From contig NZ_JACHDP010000001.1 of the NCBI RefSeq assembly GCF_014201145.1, forward strand, positions 4,154,001 to 4,218,000: a stretch of DNA of 64,000 bases, written 5' to 3'. This document shows, piece after piece, positions 1-8,413 of this stretch. The notes under the pieces were generated by a model that saw only the letters and a list, made by a program, of their open reading frames with translations, was not told the origin of the DNA and searched no databases. This DNA comes from Micromonospora parathelypteridis (GTDB taxonomy: Bacteria > Actinomycetota > Actinomycetes > Mycobacteriales > Micromonosporaceae). Each line of letters begins with the position of its first letter. The first letter of the stretch is position 1. Both the position numbers and the translations under genes were made by a program.

Positions 1-685
1 CGCGGACCAGCGCCCGCGCGCCGCTGGCGTCGTCCTGGTTGGTGGCGGAGAAGTAGCCCCGCACCACCGCGACGGGGACCTGGTCGCACTTGCCCTTGAT
101 CAGCTCGCCGGCACCGGCCAGCTCGTCCACCACGGCCATCTGGGTCAACTGAAGCTCGTTGCCGTACGGATCCACCTCGCCCCGGTGGTCGCGAATGGCC
201 GGCATCCCGGCCACACCGAGCGCCACGTCGGTGAGCCCGTTGCGCCAGGGCCGACCCATGGTGTCACTGACGATCACGGCCACGTCCAGGTCGTAGCGCT
301 CCCGCAACGCGTCGCGCAGCGCCCGCGCCGAGGCGTCCGGGTCGACGGGCAGCAACACCAGTTGGGTCTTGTCCACGTTCGACGCGTCGATCCCCGCCGA
401 GGCCATCACGAAACCGTGATGGGTCTGCACGATCCGGGTCGGCCCTCGGCTGGCGACCACCCGGGCGGTCTCACCGGCCAGGACCTCGTCCCGGGCGGCC
501 AGCCGCTCGGGCCCGTCCGCCGGGACATCGACCAGCCGCCCCTCCGCCTTCGAGACGATCTTGCTGGTCACCACCAGCACATCGCCGTTGTGCAGCCACG
601 GCGCCGCGGTCGCGATCACCGCCGCGAGATCGTCACCCTCGGTCACGTGGCCGATGCCGAGCACCGGCAGGATCTCCAGCCTCAC
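1..685 (-). CDS. fbiB: Coenzyme F420:L-glutamate ligase, 3' end cut off by the window
   Basis: This is the N-terminal 228 residues of the enzyme that adds L-glutamate residues to F420-0 in the cytoplasm, the last step of coenzyme F420 synthesis. The reading frame gives the CofE-type start (MRLEILPVLGIG), then VTSKIVSKAEGR near residue 42 and VSDTMGRPWRNG near residue 135, all typical of the GTP-dependent ligase fold. The GTG start overlaps the TGA of the upstream cofD-type gene by 4 nt, so the two are translationally coupled. Mycobacterial FbiB carries an extra C-terminal FMN-binding nitroreductase-like domain; whether this one does cannot be seen because the gene runs off the left edge. Identity is secure from the sequence and the partner gene. 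Confidence 0.9.
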   Translation of the reverse strand, partial: MRLEILPVLGIGHVTEGDDLAAVIATAAPWLHNGDVLVVTSKIVSKAEGRLVDVPADGPERLAARDEVLAGETARVVASRGPTRIVQTHHGFVMASAGIDASNVDKTQLVLLPVDPDASARALRDALRERYDLDVAVIVSDTMGRPWRNGLTDVALGVAGMPAIRDHRGEVDPYGNELQLTQMAVVDELAGAGELIKGKCDQVPVAVVRGYFSATNQDDASGARALVR

Positions 686-1629
686 GTCAACTCCACCGCG
701 GCGCGGACCATGGCCACCGTCGCCGCCTCGTCGGTCATCCGCAGCGGCACCGCGCGGACCGTCACCCCTGGCAGCACCGTGTCGGCGTCCTCCTCGGCCA
801 CCAGCCAGCCGTCCAGCAGGCCGCCGTCCGTCCGACCCCCGTAGAGGCGGCCCACCCCGGCCGCGCTGCACTCGACACCGAGCACGGCCAGACAGCGGTC
901 GGCCATTCCCCGTACCGGAGCGCCGCCGATGATCGGCGAGACACCCACCACCGGTGCCGGGCAGTCGGCCACCGCCTCGCGCAACCCCGGCACGGCCAGC
1001 ACCGGTGCGACGCTCACCACCGGGTTGCTGGGTGCGACCAGCACCAGGTCGGCCGAGCCGATCGCGTCCAGCACGCCGGGCGCCGGCTTCGCCGTCTCCG
1101 CCCCGACGAAGACGAAGCGATGGGTACGGATGTCGGCGCGGTACCGCACCCACCACTCCTGGAAGTGGATCGCCCGCTGACCCTGCTCGTCCTCTATGAC
1201 GGCGTGGGTCTCCAGGCGGTCGTCAGTCGCTGGTAGCAGGCGCACGCCCGGCTCCCAGCGGGTGGACAGCGCTTCGGTGACCGCGCTCAACGGATAGCCG
1301 CCGTTGAGCATGGTGGTGCGGACGAGGTGGGTGGCGATGTCCTTGTCGCCGAGGCCGAACCAGTCCGGCTGTGCCCCGTACGCGGCGAGCTCGCCCTTGA
1401 CCGTCCAGCTCTCGCCGACCCGGCCCCAGCCCCGCTCCGGGTCGGCGCCGCCGCCGAGCGTGTACATGACGCTGTCCAGGTCGGGGCAGATCTTCAACCC
1501 GTGTAGCCACAGGTCGTCGCCGACGTTGACCACGGCGGTCACCTCCGCGCCGACCTCGCGGGCGTACGCCCGGACGCCGAGCAGGAACCGGGCGCCGCCG
1601 ATGCCGCCGGCCAGAACCACGATGTGCAT
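682..1629 (-). CDS. fbiA: 2-phospho-L-lactate (or phosphoenolpyruvate) transferase of F420 synthesis
   Basis: This 315-residue enzyme (FbiA/CofD family) transfers the phospholactyl or enolpyruvyl moiety from its GDP-activated form to the deazaflavin Fo, making (dehydro-)F420-0. The N-terminus MHIVVLAGGIGGARFLLGV is the family's nucleotide-binding start, and NVGDDLWLHGLKICPDLDSVMYTLGG follows with the metal-binding Asp residues. I chose the ATG at 1629 because GAGG lies 9 nt upstream; an in-frame ATG at 1638 is the alternative. The open frame continues upstream to 1791, but that extension is low-complexity Arg-rich sequence. It forms a two-gene operon with fbiB through a GTGA overlap. Its promoter appears to share the 1679-1688 region with the divergent gene. 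Confidence 0.93.
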   Translation of the reverse strand: MHIVVLAGGIGGARFLLGVRAYAREVGAEVTAVVNVGDDLWLHGLKICPDLDSVMYTLGGGADPERGWGRVGESWTVKGELAAYGAQPDWFGLGDKDIATHLVRTTMLNGGYPLSAVTEALSTRWEPGVRLLPATDDRLETHAVIEDEQGQRAIHFQEWWVRYRADIRTHRFVFVGAETAKPAPGVLDAIGSADLVLVAPSNPVVSVAPVLAVPGLREAVADCPAPVVGVSPIIGGAPVRGMADRCLAVLGVECSAAGVGRLYGGRTDGGLLDGWLVAEEDADTVLPGVTVRAVPLRMTDEAATVAMVRAAVELT

Positions 1630-1678
1630 GTCGACCATCCTCGCGCACGTGACGCCTCCGGGCCGCTGGTGGCCCAGG

Positions 1679-1688
1679 AGACTAGGCT
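1679..1688. promoter_or_regulatory. Overlapping divergent -10 elements
   Basis: TAGGCT reads rightward at 1683-1688 and TAGTCT reads leftward at 1684-1679, sharing two bases. They would give a leader of about 30 nt for the membrane protein at 1728 and about 45 nt for fbiA. No clear -35 boxes are visible. The assignment rests on fit to TAnnnT and on position only. Confidence 0.4.
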
Positions 1689-1727
1689 CACGTGCGCCCT
1701 GTCCGTTCATGCCCCGAGGGGGAGCTC

Positions 1728-2723
1728 GTGACCAGCCCCGCCGAGCCCGCGTCCTCCGACGCGACGCAGGCCCGTCAGCTGACCAAGCCACTACGCGAAC
1801 TCGCTGCGCTCGCGTTGCTCGGCGCCAACGCCGTCTTCCTCTTCGTGGGCCTGCTCCGGCTGATCGCCCCGGACGGCTCCGTCACCGATGGTGCGGGCGG
1901 CGCCTTCGGCGCGTTCATCGGGGTGGAGGCGGTGGCACTCCCACTGCTGGCCGTGCTGCTGGCCACGCACATCTCGCCGGTGGTGCCGAAGGCGAAGCTG
2001 ATCACGCAGGTCGCCCTCGGTGAGTACGCGGTCAGCGCGTTGTTCGGCACGCTGACCATGCTGATCTGGACGGTGGGCCGCCTGGCCGAGGCCGAGGTGC
2101 TCGACGCGCTCCTCGGTGTGCTCAGCCGGTTCGCCTGGATGGTGATCTTCGCGGTCGCCGCCTGGGTGGTCTACACCATCTGGCGCGCCCACTACTACGT
2201 GCCGCGGCCCAAGCCCCAGCCGGGCGTCTACGGCCAGCCGCAGCCAGGTTGGCCGCAGCAGCAGGGTGGCTGGCCGGCTCCGGGGCAGCCCGGTGGCCAG
2301 CCGGCAGGCGGGTGGCCGACCCCCGGTCAGCCCGGCGGCTACCCACCAGCGCAGTTCCCCGGCCAGTACGGCCAGCCCTCGCCGCCGTTCCAGGCGCCAC
2401 AGTCGGCCCCGCCGCATCCCCAGTCGGCCCCGCCATTCCAGGCGCCACAGTCGGCCCCGCCGTTCCAGGCACCGCAGTCGGCCCCGCCGTTCCCGGCCGG
2501 GCCGCAGTCCGCGCCGCCGGCGAACCCCGCCCCACAGTCCGCGCCGCCGTCCCCGGCCGCCTCGCCGTCCCCGGCCGCCCCGCCGTTCGGGCAGCCGCCG
2601 TCGGCCGACCCGACGCAGGCCATCCCGCGCCAGTCGGCCGACCCGACCGAGGTGATCTCCCGCCCCACCGACCCGGACCACGACCGAACCCAGCACATCA
2701 ACCCAACCGACCCTCCCCGCTAG
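1728..2723 (+). CDS. Four-helix membrane protein with long Pro/Gln-rich tail
   Basis: I do not recognise a named family for this 331-residue protein. Residues about 20-170 contain four hydrophobic segments (LLGANAVFLFVGLLRL, VEAVALPLLAVLLATHI, AVSALFGTLTMLIWTVG, MVIFAVAAWVVYTIW). The last ~160 residues are a disordered tail rich in Pro, Gln, Gly and Ala, with GWPxPGQPGG units followed by four to five QSAPPFQAP-like repeats and a charged end. Such membrane-anchored Pro-rich tails are common in actinomycete envelope proteins. The start is the GTG at 1728, preceded by GAGGGGG at a good distance; an upstream in-frame GTG at 1692 would leave almost no leader behind the likely -10. It is divergent from fbiA and followed by a large palindrome, so probably monocistronic. 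Confidence 0.75.
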   Translation: MTSPAEPASSDATQARQLTKPLRELAALALLGANAVFLFVGLLRLIAPDGSVTDGAGGAFGAFIGVEAVALPLLAVLLATHISPVVPKAKLITQVALGEYAVSALFGTLTMLIWTVGRLAEAEVLDALLGVLSRFAWMVIFAVAAWVVYTIWRAHYYVPRPKPQPGVYGQPQPGWPQQQGGWPAPGQPGGQPAGGWPTPGQPGGYPPAQFPGQYGQPSPPFQAPQSAPPHPQSAPPFQAPQSAPPFQAPQSAPPFPAGPQSAPPANPAPQSAPPSPAASPSPAAPPFGQPPSADPTQAIPRQSADPTEVISRPTDPDHDRTQHINPTDPPR

Positions 2724-2763
2724 CCCCCCCGGCCCCCGCCCCCCCCCGGCCCCCCGCACCCCG

Positions 2764-2832
2764 CCCCGTTGATCATGAAGTTGTTGTCCGTTGGCGCGGC
2801 GTGTCGTGGCGATAACTTCATGATCAACGGGG
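2764..2832. terminator. Perfect 19-bp inverted repeat, likely terminator
   Basis: The left arm at 2764-2782 is an exact reverse complement of the right arm AACTTCATGATCAACGGGG at 2814-2832, with a 31-nt loop. It lies between the membrane-protein gene and fbiC. There is no T-tract, so a terminator role is inferred from stem strength and position. It resembles the other GATC-containing intergenic palindromes in this window but its sequence is distinct. Confidence 0.65.
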
Positions 2833-2882
2833 TGGGGAGGGGAGCGGGGGCACGGGTTGGTCGAGCGGGATCGCGAAGCGCC

Positions 2883-2895
2883 TAGGCTGAGCGGA
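2883..2895 (+). promoter_or_regulatory. -10 element for leaderless fbiC mRNA
   Basis: TAGGCT at 2883-2888 is followed by six bases (GAGCGG) and then the ATG at 2895. A transcript starting 6-7 nt after the -10 would begin at the start codon itself. No Shine-Dalgarno sequence precedes the ATG. Confidence 0.55.
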
Positions 2896-5405
2896 TGGTT
2901 GATCGCACCTTCTCCGCTCCCAGCGACGCCAGCGTGCGGCGGGCCCTGGGCCGGGCTGCGACCGGGCGGGCGCTGGACGTCGATGAGGCGGCCGCGCTGC
3001 TGTCCGCCCGTGGTGACGCGCTGGACGAGTTGCTCCGGGTGGCCGGTGGGATCCGCGACGCCGGCCTGCGCGACGCCGGGCGGCCGGGCGTGGTCACGTA
3101 CTCCAAGAAGGTTTTCATCCCGCTGACCCGGCTCTGCCGGGACCGGTGCCACTACTGCACGTTCGCCACCGTGCCGCACCGGTTGCCGGCGCCGTTCCTC
3201 GACCGCGACGAGGTGCTGGCCATCGCCCGAGCCGGCGCCGCGCAGGGCTGCAAGGAGGCTCTGTTCACCCTGGGTGACCGGCCGGAGGAGCGCTGGCCGG
3301 CGGCCCGAAGCTGGCTGGACGAGCGCGGCTACGACTCCACCCTGGACTACCTGCGTGCCTGCGCGGTCGCGGTGCTGGAGGAGACCGGGCTGCTGCCGCA
3401 CCTCAACCCCGGGGTGTTGAGCTGGTCGGAGCTGCAACGACTCAAGCCGGTCGCACCGAGCATGGGCATGATGTTGGAGACGACCGCGACCCGGCTCTGG
3501 TCCGAGCCGGGCGGCCCGCACTTCGGCTCACCCGACAAGGAGCCGGCGGTCCGGCTGCGGGTGCTCGAGGACGCGGGCCGGGTCGGAGTGCCGTTCACCA
3601 CCGGCATCCTGATCGGCATCGGGGAGACCCCGGCGGAACGGGTGGACGCGCTCTTCGCGATCCGCCGCGCCCACCGGGAGTACGGCCACCTCCAGGAGGT
3701 GATCGTGCAGAACTTCCGCGCCAAGCCGGACACGGCGATGCGCGGCATGCCCGACGCCGAGCTGCACGATCTGGCCGCCACGGTGGCGGTGGCCCGGTTG
3801 CTGCTCGGTCCGAAGGCCCGGATCCAGGCCCCGCCGAATCTCATCGCCGGCGAGTACGACCTGCTGCTGCGCGCCGGCATCGACGACTGGGGCGGTGTCT
3901 CCCCGCTGACCCCGGACCACGTCAACCCGGAGCGCCCCTGGCCGCAGATCGAGGAGTTGGCCCGGCACACCGAGCTGGCCGGGTTCACGCTGCGGGAGCG
4001 GTTGACGATCTACCCCGAGTACGTGCGCGCCGGTGACCCGTGGCTCGACCCGCGGCTGCTGCCGCACGTCGGGGCACTGGCCGATGCGACGACGGGGATG
4101 GCGGTCGAGTCGGCGATGCCCCAGGGTCTGCCCTGGCAGGAGCCGGAGGAGGTGTTCGGCGGCCGGACCGACCTGCACGCCACGATCGACACCACCGGCC
4201 GGACCGATGACCGGCGGGGCGACTTCGACAGCGTCTACGGGGACTGGGCGGAGGTGGCCACGAAGGTGACCGCCGGGCCGACGGCTATCACTGGCGACGA
4301 CGACCTGCGCGCCGGGTTGCGGCTCGCCGCCGACGACCCCGCCGCGCTGCTGGAGCCGGCGCACACCGATGCCGCGCTGGCGTTGTTCAGCGCGGACGGG
4401 CCGGCACTCGACGCGTTGTGCCGACTCGCCGACGACGTCCGTCGGGACACGGTCGGTGACGACGTCACCTACGTGGTCAACCGCAACATCAACTTCAGCA
4501 ACGTCTGCTACGTGGGCTGCCGGTTCTGCGCCTTCGCTCAGCGTGAGCGGGACGCCGACGCGTACCGGCTCTCCGTCGACCAGGTCGCCGACCGGGCCGA
4601 GGAGGCGTGGTCGGCCGGTGCCAGCGAGGTCTGCCTCCAGGGCGGCATCGACCCGAAGATGCCGGTCACCGGGTACGCCGACATCGTGCGCGCGATCAAG
4701 GCCCGGGTGCCCGAGATGCACGTGCACGCGTTCTCACCCATGGAGATCGTCACCGCCGCCGCGAAGGCCGGCGTCCCGGTCCGCGAGTGGTTGACGCAGC
4801 TGCGCGAGGCAGGGCTGGACACCATCCCCGGCACCGCCGCGGAGATCCTCGACGACGACGTGCGGTGGGTGTTGACCAAGGGCAAACTCCCGGCCGCCGC
4901 CTGGGTCGACGTGGTCAGCACCGCGCATGAGCTGGGCATCCGGTCCAGCTCCACCATGATGTACGGCCACGTCGACCACCCCGGGCAGTGGCTGGCGCAC
5001 TTCCGGGTGCTGGCCGGTGTGCAGGACCGCACCGGCGGGTTCACCGAGTTCGTGGCGTTGCCGTTCGTGCACACCAACGCCCCGATCTACCTGGCCGGCA
5101 TCGCCCGACCCGGGCCGACCTGGCGGGAGAATCGGGTGGTGCACGCCATGTCCCGGCTGCTGTTGCACGGTCGGATCGACAACATCCAGTGCTCCTGGGT
5201 GAAGCTGGGCGACGAGGGCACGGTGGCGATGCTCCAGGGTGGCTGCAACGACCTGGGGGGCACGCTGATGGAGGAGACCATCTCCCGGATGGCGGGCTCC
5301 GACAACGGGTCGGCGCGTACCGAGGAGCAGTTGCGGGCCATCGCGAAGGCCGCCGGGCGTCCGGCGCGCAAGCGTTCGACTGCGTACGGTCACGTCCGGC
5401 CCTGA
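2895..5405 (+). CDS. fbiC: 7,8-didemethyl-8-hydroxy-5-deazariboflavin (Fo) synthase, CofG-CofH fusion
   Basis: This 836-residue cytoplasmic enzyme makes Fo, the chromophore of F420, from tyrosine and 5-amino-6-ribitylamino-uracil. It contains two radical SAM modules: the CofG half has the 4Fe-4S motif C81-x3-C85-x2-C88 (CRDRCHYC), and the CofH half has C538-x3-C542-x2-C545 (CYVGCRFC). A less conserved linker around residues 420-490 joins them. The length and fused layout are those of actinobacterial FbiC; in archaea and cyanobacteria the halves are separate genes. Together with fbiA and fbiB nearby, it gives this organism the committed F420 pathway, although the genes are not in one operon. 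The start appears leaderless, and a GC-rich hairpin at 5420-5454 follows the stop. Confidence 0.97.
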   Translation: MVDRTFSAPSDASVRRALGRAATGRALDVDEAAALLSARGDALDELLRVAGGIRDAGLRDAGRPGVVTYSKKVFIPLTRLCRDRCHYCTFATVPHRLPAPFLDRDEVLAIARAGAAQGCKEALFTLGDRPEERWPAARSWLDERGYDSTLDYLRACAVAVLEETGLLPHLNPGVLSWSELQRLKPVAPSMGMMLETTATRLWSEPGGPHFGSPDKEPAVRLRVLEDAGRVGVPFTTGILIGIGETPAERVDALFAIRRAHREYGHLQEVIVQNFRAKPDTAMRGMPDAELHDLAATVAVARLLLGPKARIQAPPNLIAGEYDLLLRAGIDDWGGVSPLTPDHVNPERPWPQIEELARHTELAGFTLRERLTIYPEYVRAGDPWLDPRLLPHVGALADATTGMAVESAMPQGLPWQEPEEVFGGRTDLHATIDTTGRTDDRRGDFDSVYGDWAEVATKVTAGPTAITGDDDLRAGLRLAADDPAALLEPAHTDAALALFSADGPALDALCRLADDVRRDTVGDDVTYVVNRNINFSNVCYVGCRFCAFAQRERDADAYRLSVDQVADRAEEAWSAGASEVCLQGGIDPKMPVTGYADIVRAIKARVPEMHVHAFSPMEIVTAAAKAGVPVREWLTQLREAGLDTIPGTAAEILDDDVRWVLTKGKLPAAAWVDVVSTAHELGIRSSSTMMYGHVDHPGQWLAHFRVLAGVQDRTGGFTEFVALPFVHTNAPIYLAGIARPGPTWRENRVVHAMSRLLLHGRIDNIQCSWVKLGDEGTVAMLQGGCNDLGGTLMEETISRMAGSDNGSARTEEQLRAIAKAAGRPARKRSTAYGHVRP

Positions 5406-5419
5406 CGTCGAACCTTTCC

Positions 5420-5454
5420 CCGCCGCCGGCCGTACCACGCGGTGCCGGCGGCGG
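5420..5454 (+). terminator. GC-rich hairpin after fbiC
   Basis: The 11-nt arms CCGCCGCCGGC (5420-5430) and GCCGGCGGCGG (5444-5454) are perfectly complementary with a 13-nt loop, starting 15 nt after the fbiC stop. No T-run follows, as is usual for actinobacterial terminators. Confidence 0.6.
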
Positions 5455-5568
5455 TCGCGGCGAGGACCGCCGCCGGTGATCCCTCGTGGGGCCCGGCGGC
5501 GTCGTTGGACGGCACCGGACCCGTCCGTCCTCGCGGGCGCGTTCGCGCCGCCGCCGGAAAGGTTTCCC

Positions 5569-5847
5569 ATGTCCAGTGATCAGCGGAAGCGGCCCTGGCC
5601 GCGACTGACCCGCCGGCAGACGTTGACTGCCGCGGCCAGCGCCACCCTCGGCGCCGCCGCGCTCACCGTGCCGGGCCTGTCGGCCGCGCAGAACGCCCCG
5701 GGCGCGGCCGGACGAGGCGACGAACCGATCGTCGTGCACCTGCGTGACGCCAAGTCCGGAACGATGGACGTCTTCGTCGGTGAGGCCCGGATCGAGGTAC
5801 GCGACCGCAGCCTGGCGGACCGGCTGCGGCGCGCCGCCCGGCGCTGA
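5569..5847 (+). CDS. Small Tat-exported protein upstream of a DUF4331 gene
   Basis: This 92-residue protein has a clear twin-arginine signal: RLTRRQTLTAAASATLG at about residues 11-27, followed by a hydrophobic stretch and an AQNAPGA region that could be the cleavage site. The mature part is only about 55 residues (VVHLRDAKSGTMDVFVGEARIEVRDRSLADRLRRAAR) and resembles no enzyme I recognise. The ATG at 5569 is chosen because GGAAAGG lies just upstream; the frame is open further upstream but codes Arg/Pro-rich sequence. It lies 51 nt before the DUF4331 gene in the same direction, so the two are probably co-transcribed. Function unknown. Confidence 0.8.
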   Translation: MSSDQRKRPWPRLTRRQTLTAAASATLGAAALTVPGLSAAQNAPGAAGRGDEPIVVHLRDAKSGTMDVFVGEARIEVRDRSLADRLRRAARR

Positions 5848-5898
5848 CCCGGCACTCCGCACTGCCATCCTGTCCCCGCCCAGTGAGGTTGGTCCGCC

Positions 5899-7293
5899 AT
5901 GTCTTCCCACCGCGAGGCCCCGGAGATAGCCAAGGATCCGGTCGCCGACAGCTCTGACCTGTACGCGTTCGTCAGCCCCGACAAACCCGACACGGTCACG
6001 TTGATCGCCAACTACGTGCCGCTGCAGCTGCCCTCCGGGGGCCCGAACTTCTTCGAGTTCGGTGACGACGTGCGCTACGAGATCCATATCGACAACGACG
6101 GCGACGGTCGCCCGGATGTCACCTACCGGTTCGAATTCACCACTGAGATCACCAATCCGAACAGCTTTCTCTACAACACGGGCCCGATCGACTCGCTGGA
6201 CAGCGAGAACTGGAACCGGCGGCAGTTCTACAGCCTGACCCGGGTGGCCGACGGCCAGGAGCGCCGGCTGGCGCACAAGTTGCCGTGTCCCCCCTGCAAC
6301 GTCGGCCCGCTGTCCACTCCGAAGTACGCCGAGCTGGTGCGGCAGGCCACCTACTCGCTCTCCACCGGGGAGCGGGTCTTCGCCGGGCAGCGCGCCGACG
6401 GTTTCTTCGTCGACCTGGGGGCGATCTTCGACCTCGGCACGTTGCGGCCGTTCCAGCAGCTGCACGTCGCCGGCAAGAAGATCTTCAAGGCCGAGGGTGA
6501 GCCGGTCAACGCCACCGACCGGATGAACGTGCACAGCATCGCCGTCCAGGTGCCGCTGAAGCAGGTGCACCGGCGCGCCAACCGCTACGGTGCCGCTGAC
6601 CCGGCATCGGTGCTCGGGGTGTGGACATCGGCGTCGCGCCGGCAGGTGCGGGTGCTCGGCGACCGGGGTGGGGCGGACACCTCCACCGGCCCGTTCACCC
6701 AGGTCTCCCGGTTGGGCAATCCACTGTTCAACGAGGTCATCGTGCCGATGTCCAAGAAGGACCTGTGGAATTCACTGCCGCCCTCGGAGGACAAGCGGTT
6801 CGCGCAGTTCGTCGAGCAGCCGGAGCTGGCGGCTCTGCTGCCGGCGCTCTACCCGGACGTCTTCCCGAATCTGGACAAGCTCACCAGGGCGAAGAAGGCC
6901 CGAGCCGACCTGGTGGCGATCCTGCTCACCGGCGTGCCGGCCGGTCTGATCGACGGCTTCACCAACGCAACCGGCGAGGTGCAGGCCGACATGCTGCGGC
7001 TGAACACCGCGATCCCGCCGACCCGCCGCCCGGACCGGTTCGGGGTGCTCGGTGGCGACCTGGCCGGGTTCCCGAACGGGCGGCGAGTCGCCGACGACGT
7101 GGTCAGCATCGCGTTGCGGGCGATCGCCGGTCTGACCGTCCCGCTGGTCGACAAGACGTTCCGCCCGGACGCGGCGGCCGCCGCGGTCACCCCCGGGCTG
7201 AGCGCCGCCGACGTGACCGCGCCGTTCCTCGCAAACTTCCCCTACCTGGGTACGCCGTACGACGGGTTCAACAACCCGCCGGCGGCGTCCTGA
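5899..7293 (+). CDS. DUF4331 family protein
   Basis: This 464-residue protein matches the DUF4331 family: it starts with the diagnostic SSHREAPEIAKDPVADSSDLYAF, followed by DVRYEIHIDNDGDGRPDVTYRFEF around residue 55-80, an acidic segment like a Ca-binding loop. It ends with FLANFPYLGTPYDGF, also typical. The family has no proven activity and its members are often exported, but no signal peptide is visible here from the ATG at 5899. The upstream neighbour is a Tat-exported miniprotein and a 109-residue protein follows after 19 nt, so the three look like one operon. Export of a folded complex using the neighbour's Tat signal is possible but speculative. Confidence 0.88.
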   Translation: MSSHREAPEIAKDPVADSSDLYAFVSPDKPDTVTLIANYVPLQLPSGGPNFFEFGDDVRYEIHIDNDGDGRPDVTYRFEFTTEITNPNSFLYNTGPIDSLDSENWNRRQFYSLTRVADGQERRLAHKLPCPPCNVGPLSTPKYAELVRQATYSLSTGERVFAGQRADGFFVDLGAIFDLGTLRPFQQLHVAGKKIFKAEGEPVNATDRMNVHSIAVQVPLKQVHRRANRYGAADPASVLGVWTSASRRQVRVLGDRGGADTSTGPFTQVSRLGNPLFNEVIVPMSKKDLWNSLPPSEDKRFAQFVEQPELAALLPALYPDVFPNLDKLTRAKKARADLVAILLTGVPAGLIDGFTNATGEVQADMLRLNTAIPPTRRPDRFGVLGGDLAGFPNGRRVADDVVSIALRAIAGLTVPLVDKTFRPDAAAAAVTPGLSAADVTAPFLANFPYLGTPYDGFNNPPAAS

Positions 7294-7312
7294 CCGGCGC
7301 GGGGGCGCGGAG

Positions 7313-7642
7313 ATGCACGAGCACGCGTACGGGCCGTCGGAGACCGGGAGCGTCGTCCTCGATCTGGGCGGCGACACCGGTGCCCTGATCGTCTACACCG
7401 GCCGGGATCTGCACGGTCGGGAAATTGAGATCAGCCGGGGCGATGACCGGCGGGTCCACTCGGCGGTGCGTGAGCGCCGGGTGCAGGACGGCTCGTTCCA
7501 CAGTGCGGTCTATCCGGATCTGCCCGCCGGGATCTATACCGTCTGGTGGGACGAAAGTACTCCTGCCGGGACGGTTTCTGTCCATGGTGGAGGGATTGCC
7601 GAGTTTGCCTGGCCCAGCAGCGGTTTCGGGGTCGTTGGCTGA
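7313..7642 (+). CDS. Conserved hypothetical protein, DUF4331-associated
   Basis: This 109-residue acidic protein has no signal peptide or membrane segment. Its sequence alternates short beta-type stretches (GSVVLDLGGDTGALIVYTG, then PAGIYTVWWDE and TPAGTVSVHGGGIAEFAW), suggesting an all-beta fold such as a small carbohydrate-binding-like or immunoglobulin-like sandwich. I do not recognise a named family. The ATG at 7313 directly follows a GGAG; it starts 19 nt after the DUF4331 stop and is followed by a strong hairpin, so it is the last gene of that operon. Confidence 0.7.
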   Translation: MHEHAYGPSETGSVVLDLGGDTGALIVYTGRDLHGREIEISRGDDRRVHSAVRERRVQDGSFHSAVYPDLPAGIYTVWWDESTPAGTVSVHGGGIAEFAWPSSGFGVVG

Positions 7643-7666
7643 CCCCGTCGTACCGGTTCGAACGCC

Positions 7667-7695
7667 GCGCCCCGTCCACATCGTGGACGGGGCGC
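7667..7695 (+). terminator. Perfect 13-bp hairpin ending the DUF4331 operon
   Basis: GCGCCCCGTCCAC (7667-7679) pairs perfectly with GTGGACGGGGCGC (7683-7695) around a 3-nt ATC loop, 25 nt past the stop codon at 7642. It is one of the strongest terminator-like hairpins in the window. Confidence 0.75.
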
Positions 7696-8100
7696 TAGCG
7701 CTGTGCCCGGCTTGGCGGGCAGTCTGCGCCGCACCGCGTTAACCTGTCCCCCACCAAGATCAGCTTGGGGGAAAGGGGGTCTGGCGCCATCCTGGCGGCG
7801 ACTCGTCAGGGGAGCGCCACGGCAGAAAAGTCGGGCAACTCGCCGGAGAGGGCGTTACTCGGCCGGGGTCTGAATCGATAGGGCAGGTTGCGAGGCTGGA
7901 CGGCTCGAGTGGCCGGCCGGGGGTGTCGGGAGGGCGACTCCATTATCAAGTTTGGCTTGACGGCGCACGCATTACACGCGTGTAATTTGAATGGGGTTGT
8001 TCGCACGGAACGCAACAAAACGGGACCGGACGGACAAGCACGCCTTTCGCGTGGGGGGTTGCAGCGGCGATGACGCCGGTGCGCGACAAGGAGGCATTTG
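7696..8100 (+). promoter_or_regulatory. Long whiB upstream region with promoter and 16-bp palindrome
   Basis: No gene is evident in these 405 bases. A promoter is visible as TTGACG (7957-7962), an 18-nt spacer and TGTAAT (7981-7986). The perfect palindrome ATTACACGCGTGTAAT (7971-7986) covers the spacer end and the whole -10 box, as expected for a repressor operator. The 5' UTR would be about 105 nt and ends in a strong AAGGAGG at 8088-8094. Further upstream, 7751-7785 holds a C-rich/G-rich stem-like stretch of unknown meaning. Confidence 0.6.
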
Positions 8101-8358
8101 ATGGACGGCCAGCTTGAGGTGGCCGACCTGCTCGGAAACGCGCCGGAGTGGCAGGAGCGAGCTTTGTGCTCGCAGACCGACCCCGAAGCGTTCTTTCCCG
8201 AGAAGGGCGGCTCGACCCGCGAGGCGAAGCGGATCTGTTCGCGCTGCGAGGTCAAGACTGAATGCCTCGAATACGCTCTGGGTCACGACGAGCGGTTCGG
8301 CATCTGGGGTGGGCTCTCCGAGCGGGAGCGGCGCAAGTTGAAGCGGCGGGCTGCCTGA
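8101..8358 (+). CDS. whiB: WhiB-family iron-sulfur transcription regulator (WhiB/WhiB2 type)
   Basis: This 85-residue protein is a WhiB-like regulator that carries an oxygen- and NO-sensitive 4Fe-4S cluster and works with the principal sigma factor; the WhiB/WhmD subgroup controls sporulation septation or cell division. The cluster ligands are C23, C46, C49 and C55 (C-x22-C-x2-C-x5-C). The G-I-W-G-G turn is at 67-71, followed by a basic C-terminal helix (SERERRKLKRRAA) for DNA contact. The segment DPEAFFPEKGGSTREAK is characteristic of Streptomyces WhiB and mycobacterial WhiB2 rather than other paralogues. The ATG is preceded by AAGGAGG. The long 5' region with a palindromic -10 suggests tight control. 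Its convergent neighbour (metallopeptidase-like) and DUF3499 are conserved companions. Confidence 0.93.
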   Translation: MDGQLEVADLLGNAPEWQERALCSQTDPEAFFPEKGGSTREAKRICSRCEVKTECLEYALGHDERFGIWGGLSERERRKLKRRAA

Positions 8359-8413
8359 GCGGTGCGAGGTCGGGGCGGTGGGGGCCGCCCGACTCACCCG
8401 CGCGGGGCTTGGC

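Noticed and set aside
7751..7785. Riboswitch in the whiB leader region
   Set aside because: The C-rich/G-rich stem lies upstream of the mapped-looking promoter at 7957-7986, so it would not be in that mRNA, and no known core is present.
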